Assembly: GCF_042610495.1 (NCBI RefSeq)
Contig: NZ_JBHGAP010000011.1
Coordinates: forward strand, 106,147 to 170,146
Length of the DNA: 64,000 nt
DNA from: RU20A sp042610495
Lineage (GTDB): Bacteria; Pseudomonadota; Alphaproteobacteria; Rhizobiales; Rhizobiaceae
Reading direction: 5' to 3'
In this document: piece by piece, positions 25,505-32,769 of the stretch
Numbering within the stretch: position 1 is the first letter of the stretch
Layout: the number at the start of each line of letters is the position of its first letter
Notes under the pieces: generated by a model
What the model saw: the letters and a program-made list of their open reading frames with translations, nothing else
What the model was told of the DNA's origin: nothing
Databases searched by the model: none
Position numbers and translations under genes: made by a program

Positions 25505-25786
25505 TTAGGGTGTGGACGGGTCGATGGCTGCAGAGGCAGCGGAAAGACCAGCGCCGGAAGAGGCCGAAGACGAGGCTCGCAATGTCAGCACGCTGCCCGT
25601 CTCCATGTCATCGGTGAGCATGGCCTGCGCGGCGGCGGACTGGTTGGCGCCGTTTCCGGCAATCGCGGTCCAGGCAGCGGCAAAGCCGCCCTCGTGCTGT
25701 TCCGCTGCTGCGGCCGAAAATGTCAGGGCAGTCAGAAAGGCGATGGACAACGAAGTCCCCATCGCGGACGCGAGCGTCCTCGTCAT
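25505..25786 (-). CDS. Small secreted protein, divergent array member 3
   Basis: A 93-residue protein with an N-terminal signal ('MTRTLASAMGTSLSIAF', cleavage near 'SAAAA') that aligns with the other members at its start, but all Tyr-Tyr motifs are gone. It keeps 'DDMETGSV', matching the D-x-[VM]-x-T-G-S motif of its neighbours, inside an Ala/Ser-rich low-complexity chain. AAGGA is eight bases before the ATG. It could be a diverged paralogue or an unrelated secreted protein inserted in the array. Confidence 0.55.
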   Translation of the reverse strand: MTRTLASAMGTSLSIAFLTALTFSAAAAEQHEGGFAAAWTAIAGNGANQSAAAQAMLTDDMETGSVLTLRASSSASSGAGLSAASAAIDPSTP

Positions 25787-25820
25787 GGCAGTATTCCTTG
25801 GAAAGTTCGGGTTCAGTGAG

Positions 25821-25840
25821 CCGGGCCCCGCGGGGCCCGG
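25821..25840. other. 20-bp perfect palindrome between array members
   Basis: CCGGGCCCCGCGGGGCCCGG is fully self-complementary. It lies 40 bases past the stop of array member 4 on the minus strand. There is no T-run, so it may be an mRNA 3' end or processing hairpin rather than a true terminator. Confidence 0.4.
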
Positions 25841-25880
25841 CACGCCGGCGGCACAGTCGCCGGCCTGTTGGCCTGGCCGA

Positions 25881-26189
25881 TTATTCGGCGTCGACGCCCT
25901 GGTAGTAGTCACCCTTGTTGACGGGTGCCTGCGGTGCCTTGCCCTTCACGATGGAGCCCGTGGCGACAGTATCGACGGGATCGCGCGAGACACCCTGATA
26001 GTAGGTGCCGTCGCCACCATTGTTGGCAGCCAGCGTTGCGCCGGAGCCGGCCTTGGCCTGGCCCTGGAAGATCGGCGTATCGGAAGCGCCCGAGTAATAG
26101 TCGCCACTTGCGAAGGCGGCGGATGCACCGGTGATGACCGAGGTGGTCAGGACGAGGGCGGCGAGAGCGGCATTGATGGTCTTGGACAT
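25881..26189 (-). CDS. Small secreted YYxG-motif protein (array member 4)
   Basis: A 102-residue protein: signal peptide 'MSKTINAALAALVLTTSVI' with cleavage after 'SAAFA', mature N-terminus 'SGDYYSGAS', then 'GGDGTYYQGVSRDPVD', 'ATGSIVKGKAPQAPVNKGD' and 'YYQGVDAE'. GGAG lies seven bases before the ATG at 26189; a TTG two codons earlier is less likely. It is closest to member 5, with an almost identical signal peptide, and keeps the same order of motifs as members 1 and 2. Confidence 0.75.
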   Translation of the reverse strand: MSKTINAALAALVLTTSVITGASAAFASGDYYSGASDTPIFQGQAKAGSGATLAANNGGDGTYYQGVSRDPVDTVATGSIVKGKAPQAPVNKGDYYQGVDAE

Positions 26190-26305
26190 GATCAAATCTC
26201 CATTATGTGGGGTTCAGGTGCGCCTTCGACGGCGCGTGCAATAAGGAACCCGGCGCGGACGCGAACGCCCTCGTCATTCCGGGAACCGGCTTGGATGGTG
26301 TTGAG

Positions 26306-26332
26306 GGGCCAGGCTCGCTGGGGGCCTGGCCC
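26306..26332. other. Hairpin after array member 5
   Basis: GGGCCAGG and CCTGGCCC form a perfect 8-bp stem with an 11-base loop, 14 bases past the stop of the first gene of the array (minus strand). No T-run. Together with 25821-25840 it shows that hairpins separate some members. Confidence 0.35.
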
Positions 26333-26345
26333 GGCTTCTGCGCGA

Positions 26346-26666
26346 TTACTCGACGCTGACGCCCTGGTAATAGTCGCCCTTGTTGAAGACCGGCTGGATA
26401 GAGTTGCTCTTCTTGATCGAGCCGGTTGCCATGGTGTCGACGTGACCGTGGGCGACACCCTTGTAGTAGGCGCCGTCACCGCCTTCGATCCCGGCAAGAC
26501 GGGCGCCGACCTTGGCGCCGGTGTCGGCCTGAGCCTGAGCCTTGACGATCGGGGTTTCGGAAACGCCCGGGTAGTAGTCGCCGCTTGCAAAGGCGGCGGA
26601 TGCACCGGTGACGACCGAGGTGGTCAGAACGAGGGCGGCGAGAGCGGCATTGATAGTCTTGGACAT
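26346..26666 (-). CDS. Small secreted YYxG-motif protein (array member 5, first in transcription)
   Basis: A 106-residue protein with the same signal peptide as member 4 ('MSKTINAALAALVLTTSVV'), mature 'SGDYYPGVSETP', 'GGDGAYYKGVAHGHVD', 'ATGSIKKS' and C-terminal 'FNKGDYYQGVSVE'. GGAG is eight bases upstream of the ATG. It is the most 5' member on the minus strand, so the promoter of the array, if shared, should lie above 26666. Function unknown. Confidence 0.72.
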   Translation of the reverse strand: MSKTINAALAALVLTTSVVTGASAAFASGDYYPGVSETPIVKAQAQADTGAKVGARLAGIEGGDGAYYKGVAHGHVDTMATGSIKKSNSIQPVFNKGDYYQGVSVE

Positions 26667-27422
26667 GATAGAATCTCCATTGTTTCCGGTTCATTTGCTT
26701 GCGACCGGGGCGATCACGAAGGCGTCACGTGCCAGTCCTTCTGGCGGCGCCATTCGTCGGTCGGAGCGGCCGGGCCGAAGCCGGAGAACCATGCGTCTTA
26801 CACCTTTGGGCGCATGATGGTCCGGACCGAAGGGGATGCACCGGCCGCCCTGTCTGCCCTCCTTGGGGGAGGCTGGCGGTCTGTCCTGAAATGCAGTCCT
26901 TCGTCTTTCGACACGTCGTACAAGAGTGTTTCGTGCTCTTGTGAGAATAGATATGGTCCCTCAATATGCGGGTGAGAAGTATGTATTGTTGGAAACCACT
27001 GTCAACAAATGTTGAACAGTGGAAAGCGCTCGAATCCCTTTTGGCCGATGCCTTAATCGGTGCGACGCGCAGCGTAGGGAACGCTGAACATAATAAAATT
27101 AGAGGATCCTGAATTATCAGGAAAACGTGGAGTTTGAGCGAACCATGCGGTTCGAATTGCGATCGGAAGAGGGGTGGGCGAAGCACGCGGCGCGCGCGTT
27201 AACGATTGCGGCAGGAGACTGAAATTGGGAAATTTCAAGATCTTCACGAAGGTGTGAACCGCTCGGTTCGATCTCAAAGTGCCGTTTTCGCCCTCGGATT
27301 TTGTGGCGAAAAAGTGGCGATCCATCGCTGTCGCTGCCACGTAGAATCGTCTGACGGAGCGCAGAGAGAATAGCTGGCGCCGGATTGCCCGGAGGTCCGG
27401 GAGAGAAAGAAGGACCATTCCC
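26667..27422. other. Large intergenic region with AT-rich core and many dyads
   Basis: 756 bases without a credible gene between divergent units. Perfect inverted repeats lie at 26920-26942 (ACAAGAG / CTCTTGT), 26996-27022 (CCACTG-TCAACA facing TGTTGA-A-CAGTGG), 27140-27155, 27256-27271 and 27285-27312 (TTTTCGCC / GGCGAAAA). The part 26930-27130 is clearly AT-rich. Two minus-strand open frames cross it (26725-27186 and 27053-27529) but show no protein-like pattern or ribosome binding site. It probably holds promoters for the secreted array and the DUF2256 gene. Confidence 0.4.
27140..27271. promoter_or_regulatory. Twin palindromes GAACCnnnCGGTTCGA
   Basis: Two copies of the same interrupted palindrome, GAACC-ATG-CGGTTCGA (27140-27155) and GAACC-GCT-CGGTTCGA (27256-27271), lie 116 bases apart in the same orientation. 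Conserved arms with variable centres are what a dimeric regulator's paired operators look like. The regulator is unknown. Confidence 0.4.
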
Positions 27423-27611
27423 ATGCCACGCGGCGTCGCCAGGCAGAACCTGCCGGAAAAGATCTGCCCGACCTGCGGGCGTCCCTTCGTCTGGCGCAAG
27501 AAATGGGAGCGCGACTGGGACAGCGTCACCTATTGTTCAGAGCGCTGCCGCCGGGAAAAGCGAAGCGCAACGGTGAGCGCTCCAGCGCCGTCGCCGCGCG
27601 CTCCGCGATGA
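27423..27611 (+). CDS. DUF2256 domain zinc-ribbon protein
   Basis: A 62-residue protein with 'ICPTCGRPFVWRKKWERDW' and 'VTYCSERCRREK', two Cys pairs forming the small zinc-binding domain DUF2256. The family is common in proteobacteria, often near photolyase-like genes, and has no assigned function. The C-terminus is a Pro/Ala/Ser tail. Length and motif order are normal. Confidence 0.85.
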   Translation: MPRGVARQNLPEKICPTCGRPFVWRKKWERDWDSVTYCSERCRREKRSATVSAPAPSPRAPR

Positions 27612-27843
27612 TTCCGAGCGGATTGCCGACCATTTTGCCGGCCTGGGAGACCAAAGCGGGCGAATCGCGCCCTCGCAGCGGCCTTTGAATTGACTTCCGC
27701 CACCGTGAATGGTTCTGTGCCGCGCCTGTGACGGCTGCTTTGCTGCGGCCGGCGAAGACGCGCGACCTTCAGCCGTGTCTCCCGACGAAACGACCAGTCT
27801 GCCGCCCCGCATACGCGCCGCGGCAGAGCAAGGATGCAACAAC

Positions 27844-28266
27844 GTGAAGAGCCGCACGAGGCGAAGAGGGGACGTGAGCCCGGCGGAATACCGCCGGCGG
27901 CTTGGCCCCGTGCTTGCCATGGCCGTGGCCCTCTTCGCGCTGCAGTTCGCCGCCCTCTCCGGTTTCGATCCGTCTGCCGCCCGCGCGGCCCGTGCCTCCG
28001 GCTCCATCACGCCGGAAGGCGGCGAGACAGCGCTGGCACGACAGGTGCTGCGGGCGACCCTTGCCGCCGACGCCCATGCCCTTGGCGAGAGAGCCGACGG
28101 CAAGACGCTGTCCGGCGGCCCCTTGCCGTTTATCCTTCCCGATCTTCCTTCGCTGGGCCTGCCTCGTCTCGTCGACAGCGACCGCTGCGCAGGCACAATC
28201 TCCCTAGCCGGAGCTCCTTGCGCCAGCCATTACCGCGTTCGCGCGCCCCCGGCCGCCAAGGCCTGA
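27844..28266 (+). CDS. Hypothetical protein with one N-terminal membrane segment
   Basis: A 140-residue protein if the GTG at 27844 is used; AAGGA lies nine bases before it. A longer frame to an ATG at 27709 has no ribosome binding site. The N-terminus is basic ('KSRTRRRGD'), followed by a hydrophobic helix ('GPVLAMAVALFALQFAALSG') that may anchor the protein or be cleaved near 'ARA'. The rest is Ala/Leu/Pro-rich with two cysteines near the end. No family recognised. It ends 89 bases before secDF. Confidence 0.5.
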   Translation: MKSRTRRRGDVSPAEYRRRLGPVLAMAVALFALQFAALSGFDPSAARAARASGSITPEGGETALARQVLRATLAADAHALGERADGKTLSGGPLPFILPDLPSLGLPRLVDSDRCAGTISLAGAPCASHYRVRAPPAAKA

Positions 28267-28355
28267 TCCCTTCGCGGGACAGACTGTCTGTCCTTTCATG
28301 ATCCTGCAATCGCCCGCGCGTGGAGCACGCTCCGCCCGGGCCCAAGGTTTTATCC

Positions 28356-30887
28356 ATGCGCACAAATCGCTGGGCCTTGCTGGCCTATATTCTGGTGACC
28401 CTGTTCGGGATCGCCGCCGCGCTGCCGAACGTTCTGCCTGCCTCCATGCAGCAGTCGATCGGTCGCTACCTTCCCGCATCCCAGGTCACGCTCGGCCTCG
28501 ACCTTCGCGGCGGTTCGCACCTCGTTCTGGAAGTCGATGCCGCCGGCCTTCGAAAGGCGCGTCTCGACACGCTGATGGACGATGCCCGCCGTATCCTGCG
28601 CGAGCAGCGCCTGTCCGGCGCCACCGTGCGCCTTGCCGGCGACCAGGTGAACGTGCAACTGGCAACGCCGGAGGACCGCACCAACGTCCTGCCGCGTTTC
28701 CAGGAACTCGCAGCCCCCACGGGCGGCACGCTCGGCTTCGGCGGCGGCCAGTCCGACATCGCCATTGGCGGCGATGGCCAGACCATCACCATCGGCCTCA
28801 CGGAAGCCGGTCTTGCCGACCGCATGACCAAGGCCGTCGAGCAGAGCCTTGAAATCATCCGCCAGCGCGTTGACCAGGTCGGCGTGGCCGAACCGCTCAT
28901 CCAGCGCGTCGGCTCCGACCGCATTCTCGTGCAGCTGCCGGGCCTTCAGGACCCGACGCGCCTGCGCCAGCTTCTCGGCTCCACCGCGCAGATGAGCTTC
29001 CACATGGTGGATCCGGCCACCGATCCGAACACGACCACCCCGCCGCGCGGCGTGGACATCCTGCCCGGCCAGAATGACGGCCGCAAATATGCGGTCGAAT
29101 CGCGCGTCGCGATTTCCGGCGAGCGTCTGGCCGATGCCAAGGCCGGTTTCGACCAGCGCACCAACGAGCCGATCGTCTCCTTCACCTTCGATAGCCTCGG
29201 CGCCCGCCAGTTCGCCGATATCACCCGCGACAATGTCGGCCGCCCCTTCGCCATCGTTCTTGACGGCAAGGTGCTGACCGCGCCCGTCATCCGCGAGCCG
29301 ATCATCGGCGGCCAGGGCCAAATCAGCGGCAACTTCACGGCGCAGGAAGCCACGGTTCTTTCCGCCCTGCTGCGCTCCGGCGCGCTGCCGGCGCCGCTGA
29401 CCATCATCGAGGAGCGTTCGGTCGGTCCCAACCTCGGTTCGGACTCGATTCAGATGGGTCTTTACACCGGTGCCGCCGGCCTTCTTGCCGTCGTCACCAT
29501 GATGGTCGTGCTCTACGGCGCCTGGGGCTGGATCGCCAATTTCGGCCTCGTGCTGCACACCATCTTCACAATCGCAGTGCTTGGCCTTCTGGGCTCGACG
29601 CTGACGCTGCCCGGCATCGCCGGCATCATTCTCGGCATCGGCATGGCGGTGGATGCCAACATCCTCATCAATGCCCGTATCCGCGAAGAAACCGCTGCCG
29701 GCGCCGGCGCCATGAAGGCGCTCGACCTCGGCTTCAACAAGGCCTTCGCCACCATCGTCGATGGCAACGTGACGACGCTCGTCGGCACCATCCTGCTCTT
29801 CATGTTCGGCACGGGCCCGGTTCGCGGCTTCGCCATCACCATGATGATCGGCATCGTGATCTCGATGTTCACCTCGATCACCATCGTGCGCATGATGATG
29901 CATGAGGTCGTCGCCCGCCGGAAGATGAAGAAGATCGAGATCCACTCGCTCTTCGGCAAGGTGCCGCAGCTGCCGCAGTTCTCCTTCATGCGCGGCCGCT
30001 TCATCGCCATCGGCATGTCGGCTTTCCTGTCGATCTCCTCGGTCATCCTGTTCTTCACGCCGGGCCTCAACTACGGCATCGACTTCGTGGGCGGTATCCA
30101 GGTGGAGGCGACCTCGAAGCAGCCGATCGATCTTGCGCCGCTTCGCAAGGGGCTCGAGGAGCTGAACTACGGCGAAGTCGCGCTGCAGGAGTTTGGCCAG
30201 GGCACGTCGGTCCTGATCCGCGTGCAGCGCCAGCCGGGCGGTGAACAGGAGCAGACAACGGCACTGAACGCGATCCGCGATCGTGTGCAGCAGCTTGTGC
30301 CCGACGCCACCTTCGAGCGCACGGAAGTCGTGGGCCCGACCATCTCGACGGAACTGGCCCGCTCCGGCTTCCTCGCCGTCGGCCTCGCCATGCTCGCCAT
30401 CCTGATCTACATCTGGTGGCGCTTCGAATGGCACTTCGCGATCGGGGCCATCGTCACGCTCATCCTGGACATTACCAAGATGATCGGCTTCTTCGCGCTG
30501 TTCCAGATCGACTTCAACCTGACGGCCATTGCCGCCCTGCTGACGCTGATCGGCTACTCCGTCAACGACAAGGTGGTCGTCTATGACCGCATGCGCGAGA
30601 ACCTGCGCAAGTACAAGACCATGCCCTTCAGCCAGCTGATCGACATGTCGATCAACCAGGTGGTGATGCGGTGCATCTTCACCTCGGTCGCGGTCTTCCT
30701 GTCGCTGGTGCCCATGGCCATCTGGGGCGGTGATCCGGTCAAGCCCTTTGCCTGGCCCATGGTCTTCGGCGTCATCGTCGCCACGACCTCGTCGATCTAC
30801 ATCGGCGGACCGATTCTGCTCTTCCTCAGCCGCTGGTGGAAGGACCGCGAGGTGACCCGCACGGGCGAGGCAAAGGCGGAAGCCTGA
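28356..30887 (+). CDS. secDF: Fused protein translocase subunit SecDF
   Basis: An 843-residue inner-membrane protein joining SecD and SecF. The SecD part has TM1 near residues 7-25, the periplasmic P1 domain opening with 'VTLGLDLRGGSHLVLEVD', and TM2-6 with 'GIAGIILGIGMAVDANILIN'. The SecF part starts about residue 545 ('GLNYGIDFVGGIQVEAT') and ends with 'TLIGYSVNDKVVVYDRMREN'. It uses the proton gradient to help SecYEG move proteins. A single-chain SecDF is known from rhizobia. A strong terminator follows. Confidence 0.95.
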   Translation: MRTNRWALLAYILVTLFGIAAALPNVLPASMQQSIGRYLPASQVTLGLDLRGGSHLVLEVDAAGLRKARLDTLMDDARRILREQRLSGATVRLAGDQVNVQLATPEDRTNVLPRFQELAAPTGGTLGFGGGQSDIAIGGDGQTITIGLTEAGLADRMTKAVEQSLEIIRQRVDQVGVAEPLIQRVGSDRILVQLPGLQDPTRLRQLLGSTAQMSFHMVDPATDPNTTTPPRGVDILPGQNDGRKYAVESRVAISGERLADAKAGFDQRTNEPIVSFTFDSLGARQFADITRDNVGRPFAIVLDGKVLTAPVIREPIIGGQGQISGNFTAQEATVLSALLRSGALPAPLTIIEERSVGPNLGSDSIQMGLYTGAAGLLAVVTMMVVLYGAWGWIANFGLVLHTIFTIAVLGLLGSTLTLPGIAGIILGIGMAVDANILINARIREETAAGAGAMKALDLGFNKAFATIVDGNVTTLVGTILLFMFGTGPVRGFAITMMIGIVISMFTSITIVRMMMHEVVARRKMKKIEIHSLFGKVPQLPQFSFMRGRFIAIGMSAFLSISSVILFFTPGLNYGIDFVGGIQVEATSKQPIDLAPLRKGLEELNYGEVALQEFGQGTSVLIRVQRQPGGEQEQTTALNAIRDRVQQLVPDATFERTEVVGPTISTELARSGFLAVGLAMLAILIYIWWRFEWHFAIGAIVTLILDITKMIGFFALFQIDFNLTAIAALLTLIGYSVNDKVVVYDRMRENLRKYKTMPFSQLIDMSINQVVMRCIFTSVAVFLSLVPMAIWGGDPVKPFAWPMVFGVIVATTSSIYIGGPILLFLSRWWKDREVTRTGEAKAEA

Positions 30888-30913
30888 TTTCCGTCGCATT
30901 GATCGCAGACAAG

Positions 30914-30948
30914 GAGGGCCGCGGAATTTTCCGCGGCCCTCTTGATTT
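30914..30948 (+). terminator. Terminator of secDF
   Basis: A perfect 11-bp stem, GAGGGCCGCGG and CCGCGGCCCTC, with loop AATTTT, followed by TTGATTT. It starts 26 bases after the secDF stop. Confidence 0.85.
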
Positions 30949-31054
30949 GGGGGTATGACCTTCCCAGTTATGGCCCGGATCGAAACAGGCCGTTTCTGAT
31001 TTCGGTCGAATGGCAGGAAAAACGAAATTATTTTTCGTAAACCTGTCATGGTAG

Positions 31055-31083
31055 TTGAGTATAGAGATAGAAAATTCTATCTT
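31055..31083 (+). promoter_or_regulatory. Candidate sigma-70 promoter with a dyad over its spacer and -10
   Basis: TTGAGT (31055-31060), a 17-base spacer and TATCTT (31078-31083) match the housekeeping promoter pattern. A perfect dyad, GATAGAA-AA-TTCTATC (31066-31081), covers the spacer end and most of the -10, as an operator would. The surroundings are AT-rich; ACGAAA / TTTCGT lies just upstream at 31022-31038. It would drive the small ORFs at 31141 and 31315. Confidence 0.4.
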
Positions 31084-31140
31084 GGCTTCATGGTTCCAAG
31101 CAGGAATCATGGCCTTCAAAGCGAGCTAGAGGAGAGTGGC

Positions 31141-31239
31141 ATGTCCGGTTCCGCCTGCATCAACGCTATCCGCGGTTCGATCTCCCGTTGTCGTGTGACG
31201 GGCAAACGCGTGGTTGCATCGGCTTCCTGCCGAATGTGA
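31141..31239 (+). CDS. Possible 32-residue small protein or leader peptide
   Basis: A short frame with GAGGAG seven bases before the ATG, encoding 'MSGSACINAIRGSISRCRVT' and an Arg/Ser-rich end. It lies between a candidate promoter and the 70-residue ORF. The chain contains three cysteines and no recognisable domain. Only the ribosome binding site and position support it. Confidence 0.3.
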   Translation: MSGSACINAIRGSISRCRVTGKRVVASASCRM

Positions 31240-31314
31240 CCGAAAGATCTACGTTTCCGACATCACGAAGACTTTGAAGCCTGCATGGCGACCCCATGCA
31301 GCGGGAGTATGCGC

Positions 31315-31527
31315 ATGAGCAAGCAAGTTATCGAATTCAACGGTGAACCCGTCGGCGTCGTCGTCCCGGACCACGACCGCCTGAAGTTCCTGGCCGTCAA
31401 GTACCACGTGTGGGCGCTCGACGCGCAGCGCTTTTCGAGCGTGGAAGAGGCGCAGGCCGCCATTCGCGGCCTCTTTGCCGGCCCGCCGGTCCGCGCCAAC
31501 CCCACTCAGGCTGGTCTCGCGGCGTAA
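31315..31527 (+). CDS. Small hypothetical protein
   Basis: A 70-residue soluble protein: 'MSKQVIEFNGEPVGVVVPDH' opens with a beta-rich segment, then 'KFLAVKYHVWALDAQRFSSVEEAQAAIRGLF' looks helical. GGAG is seven bases before the ATG at 31315; an ATG two codons earlier is too close to it. No family recognised, though the even composition and good site suggest a real gene. It lies between secDF and kpsF on the same strand. Confidence 0.55.
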   Translation: MSKQVIEFNGEPVGVVVPDHDRLKFLAVKYHVWALDAQRFSSVEEAQAAIRGLFAGPPVRANPTQAGLAA

Positions 31528-31752
31528 GTCGCCTGATGGCGAAGAGAGCCTGCCTTGATCCTTGGCCGGTGCATCCGCGCCGGCCCGCGACCCGGGCCAG
31601 TCAACCGGTCAACGACCGGCAGGCGGAAAGCGACAAGCGCGCATCCCCGAATCTGACCGTAGGCGGCCCCTTGGACAGCATACGGCGTTGATCTGATGCG
31701 CGAAGGGGTTTAGCAGGGTGCCAATCACAAGGCAGACGCCGAGGACTGGCCC

Positions 31753-32763
31753 ATGGCACCGAGACCCCTGACATCGCAAACGTCGGACGAGACCCGCGCA
31801 CGGGCCTCCGTAACGCGAAGCCTCACCGCCACCGTCGATGGGGTCGTGGCGCTGAAGGCTGCCTTCGAGACGGATCTCGCCCTGTCGCGCAGCATCGTCG
31901 ACGCCGTGGCGTTGATCGCCGCCGGACGTGGCCGCGTCGTCGTCTCCGGTGTCGGCAAGAGCGGCCACATCGGCCGCAAGATCGCCGCCACGCTCGCCTC
32001 GACCGGAACGTCGGCCTATTTCGTCCATCCCACCGAAGCCAGCCACGGCGATCTCGGCATGGTCACTTCGGACGATATCCTGCTTCTGCTGTCCTGGTCT
32101 GGCGAAACGGCGGAACTCGCCAATATGCTGACCTATGCCAAGCGTTTCCGCGTGCCGATCATCTCGCTGACATCGGGTGCCGAAAGCGTTCTCGCGCGCA
32201 ATTCCGATGTGCCCGTCGTGCTGCCCAAGGTGGTCGAGGCCTGTCCGCATGGGCTGGCACCTACCACCTCCGCGCTGCTTCAGCTCGCCGTCGGTGACGC
32301 GATTGCCATCGCCCTTCTCGAGGGACGCGGTTTCTCGGCCGAGGATTTCAAGGTCTTCCATCCCGGCGGCAAGCTCGGCGCGCAACTGATGCTGGTCGGC
32401 GAACTCGCCCATTCCGGCGAGGCCATGCCGCTTTTGCCGCTCGGCACACAGATGAGCGAAGCCCTGATCGTCATGACCTCCAAAGGCTTCGGCGTAGCGG
32501 GCGTGACCGACGGCGACGGAAAGCTCATCGGCGTCATCACCGATGGCGACCTGCGCCGCCACATGTCGCCCGCCCTCATGCAGACGCCTGTCGATGCCGT
32601 CATGTCGCGCCACCCGCGCACCGCGCCCGCCCGCATGCTGGCAAGTGCTGCGCTGAAGGCGATGCAGGACCAGAAGGTCACGGTGCTCTTCGTGATCGAT
32701 GAGGCCGGTATCCCGACCGGCGTGCTGCACATCCACGACCTGCTGCGCGCCGGCGTGATCTGA
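31753..32763 (+). CDS. kpsF: KpsF/GutQ arabinose-5-phosphate isomerase
   Basis: A 336-residue enzyme that isomerises ribulose-5-phosphate to arabinose-5-phosphate, the precursor of Kdo. An N-terminal SIS domain (about 30-190: 'GRVVVSGVGKSGHIGRKIA', 'HPTEASHGDLGM', 'LSWSGETAELANML') is followed by two CBS domains ('VAGVTDGDGKLIGVITDGDL', 'TVLFVIDEAGIPTGVLHIHD'). In Ensifer the copy next to rkpJ is called kpsF3 and serves K-antigen synthesis. It converges on rkpJ with only six bases between stops. Confidence 0.93.
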   Translation: MAPRPLTSQTSDETRARASVTRSLTATVDGVVALKAAFETDLALSRSIVDAVALIAAGRGRVVVSGVGKSGHIGRKIAATLASTGTSAYFVHPTEASHGDLGMVTSDDILLLLSWSGETAELANMLTYAKRFRVPIISLTSGAESVLARNSDVPVVLPKVVEACPHGLAPTTSALLQLAVGDAIAIALLEGRGFSAEDFKVFHPGGKLGAQLMLVGELAHSGEAMPLLPLGTQMSEALIVMTSKGFGVAGVTDGDGKLIGVITDGDLRRHMSPALMQTPVDAVMSRHPRTAPARMLASAALKAMQDQKVTVLFVIDEAGIPTGVLHIHDLLRAGVI

Positions 32764-32769
32764 CGTCCG

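Noticed and set aside
24651..26666. CRISPR-like or direct-repeat array
   Set aside because: The periodic similarity is explained by five paralogous coding genes with separate signal peptides and ribosome binding sites, not by short repeats and spacers.
26725..27529. Two overlapping minus-strand frames in the 27-kb intergenic region
   Set aside because: No ribosome binding site, no domain, and composition follows the AT-rich spacer; treated as non-coding.
28350..31049. Minus-strand open frame of 899 codons
   Set aside because: It runs opposite secDF and consists of Asp/His/Gly/Ala-rich sequence; a mirror of the secDF codon bias.
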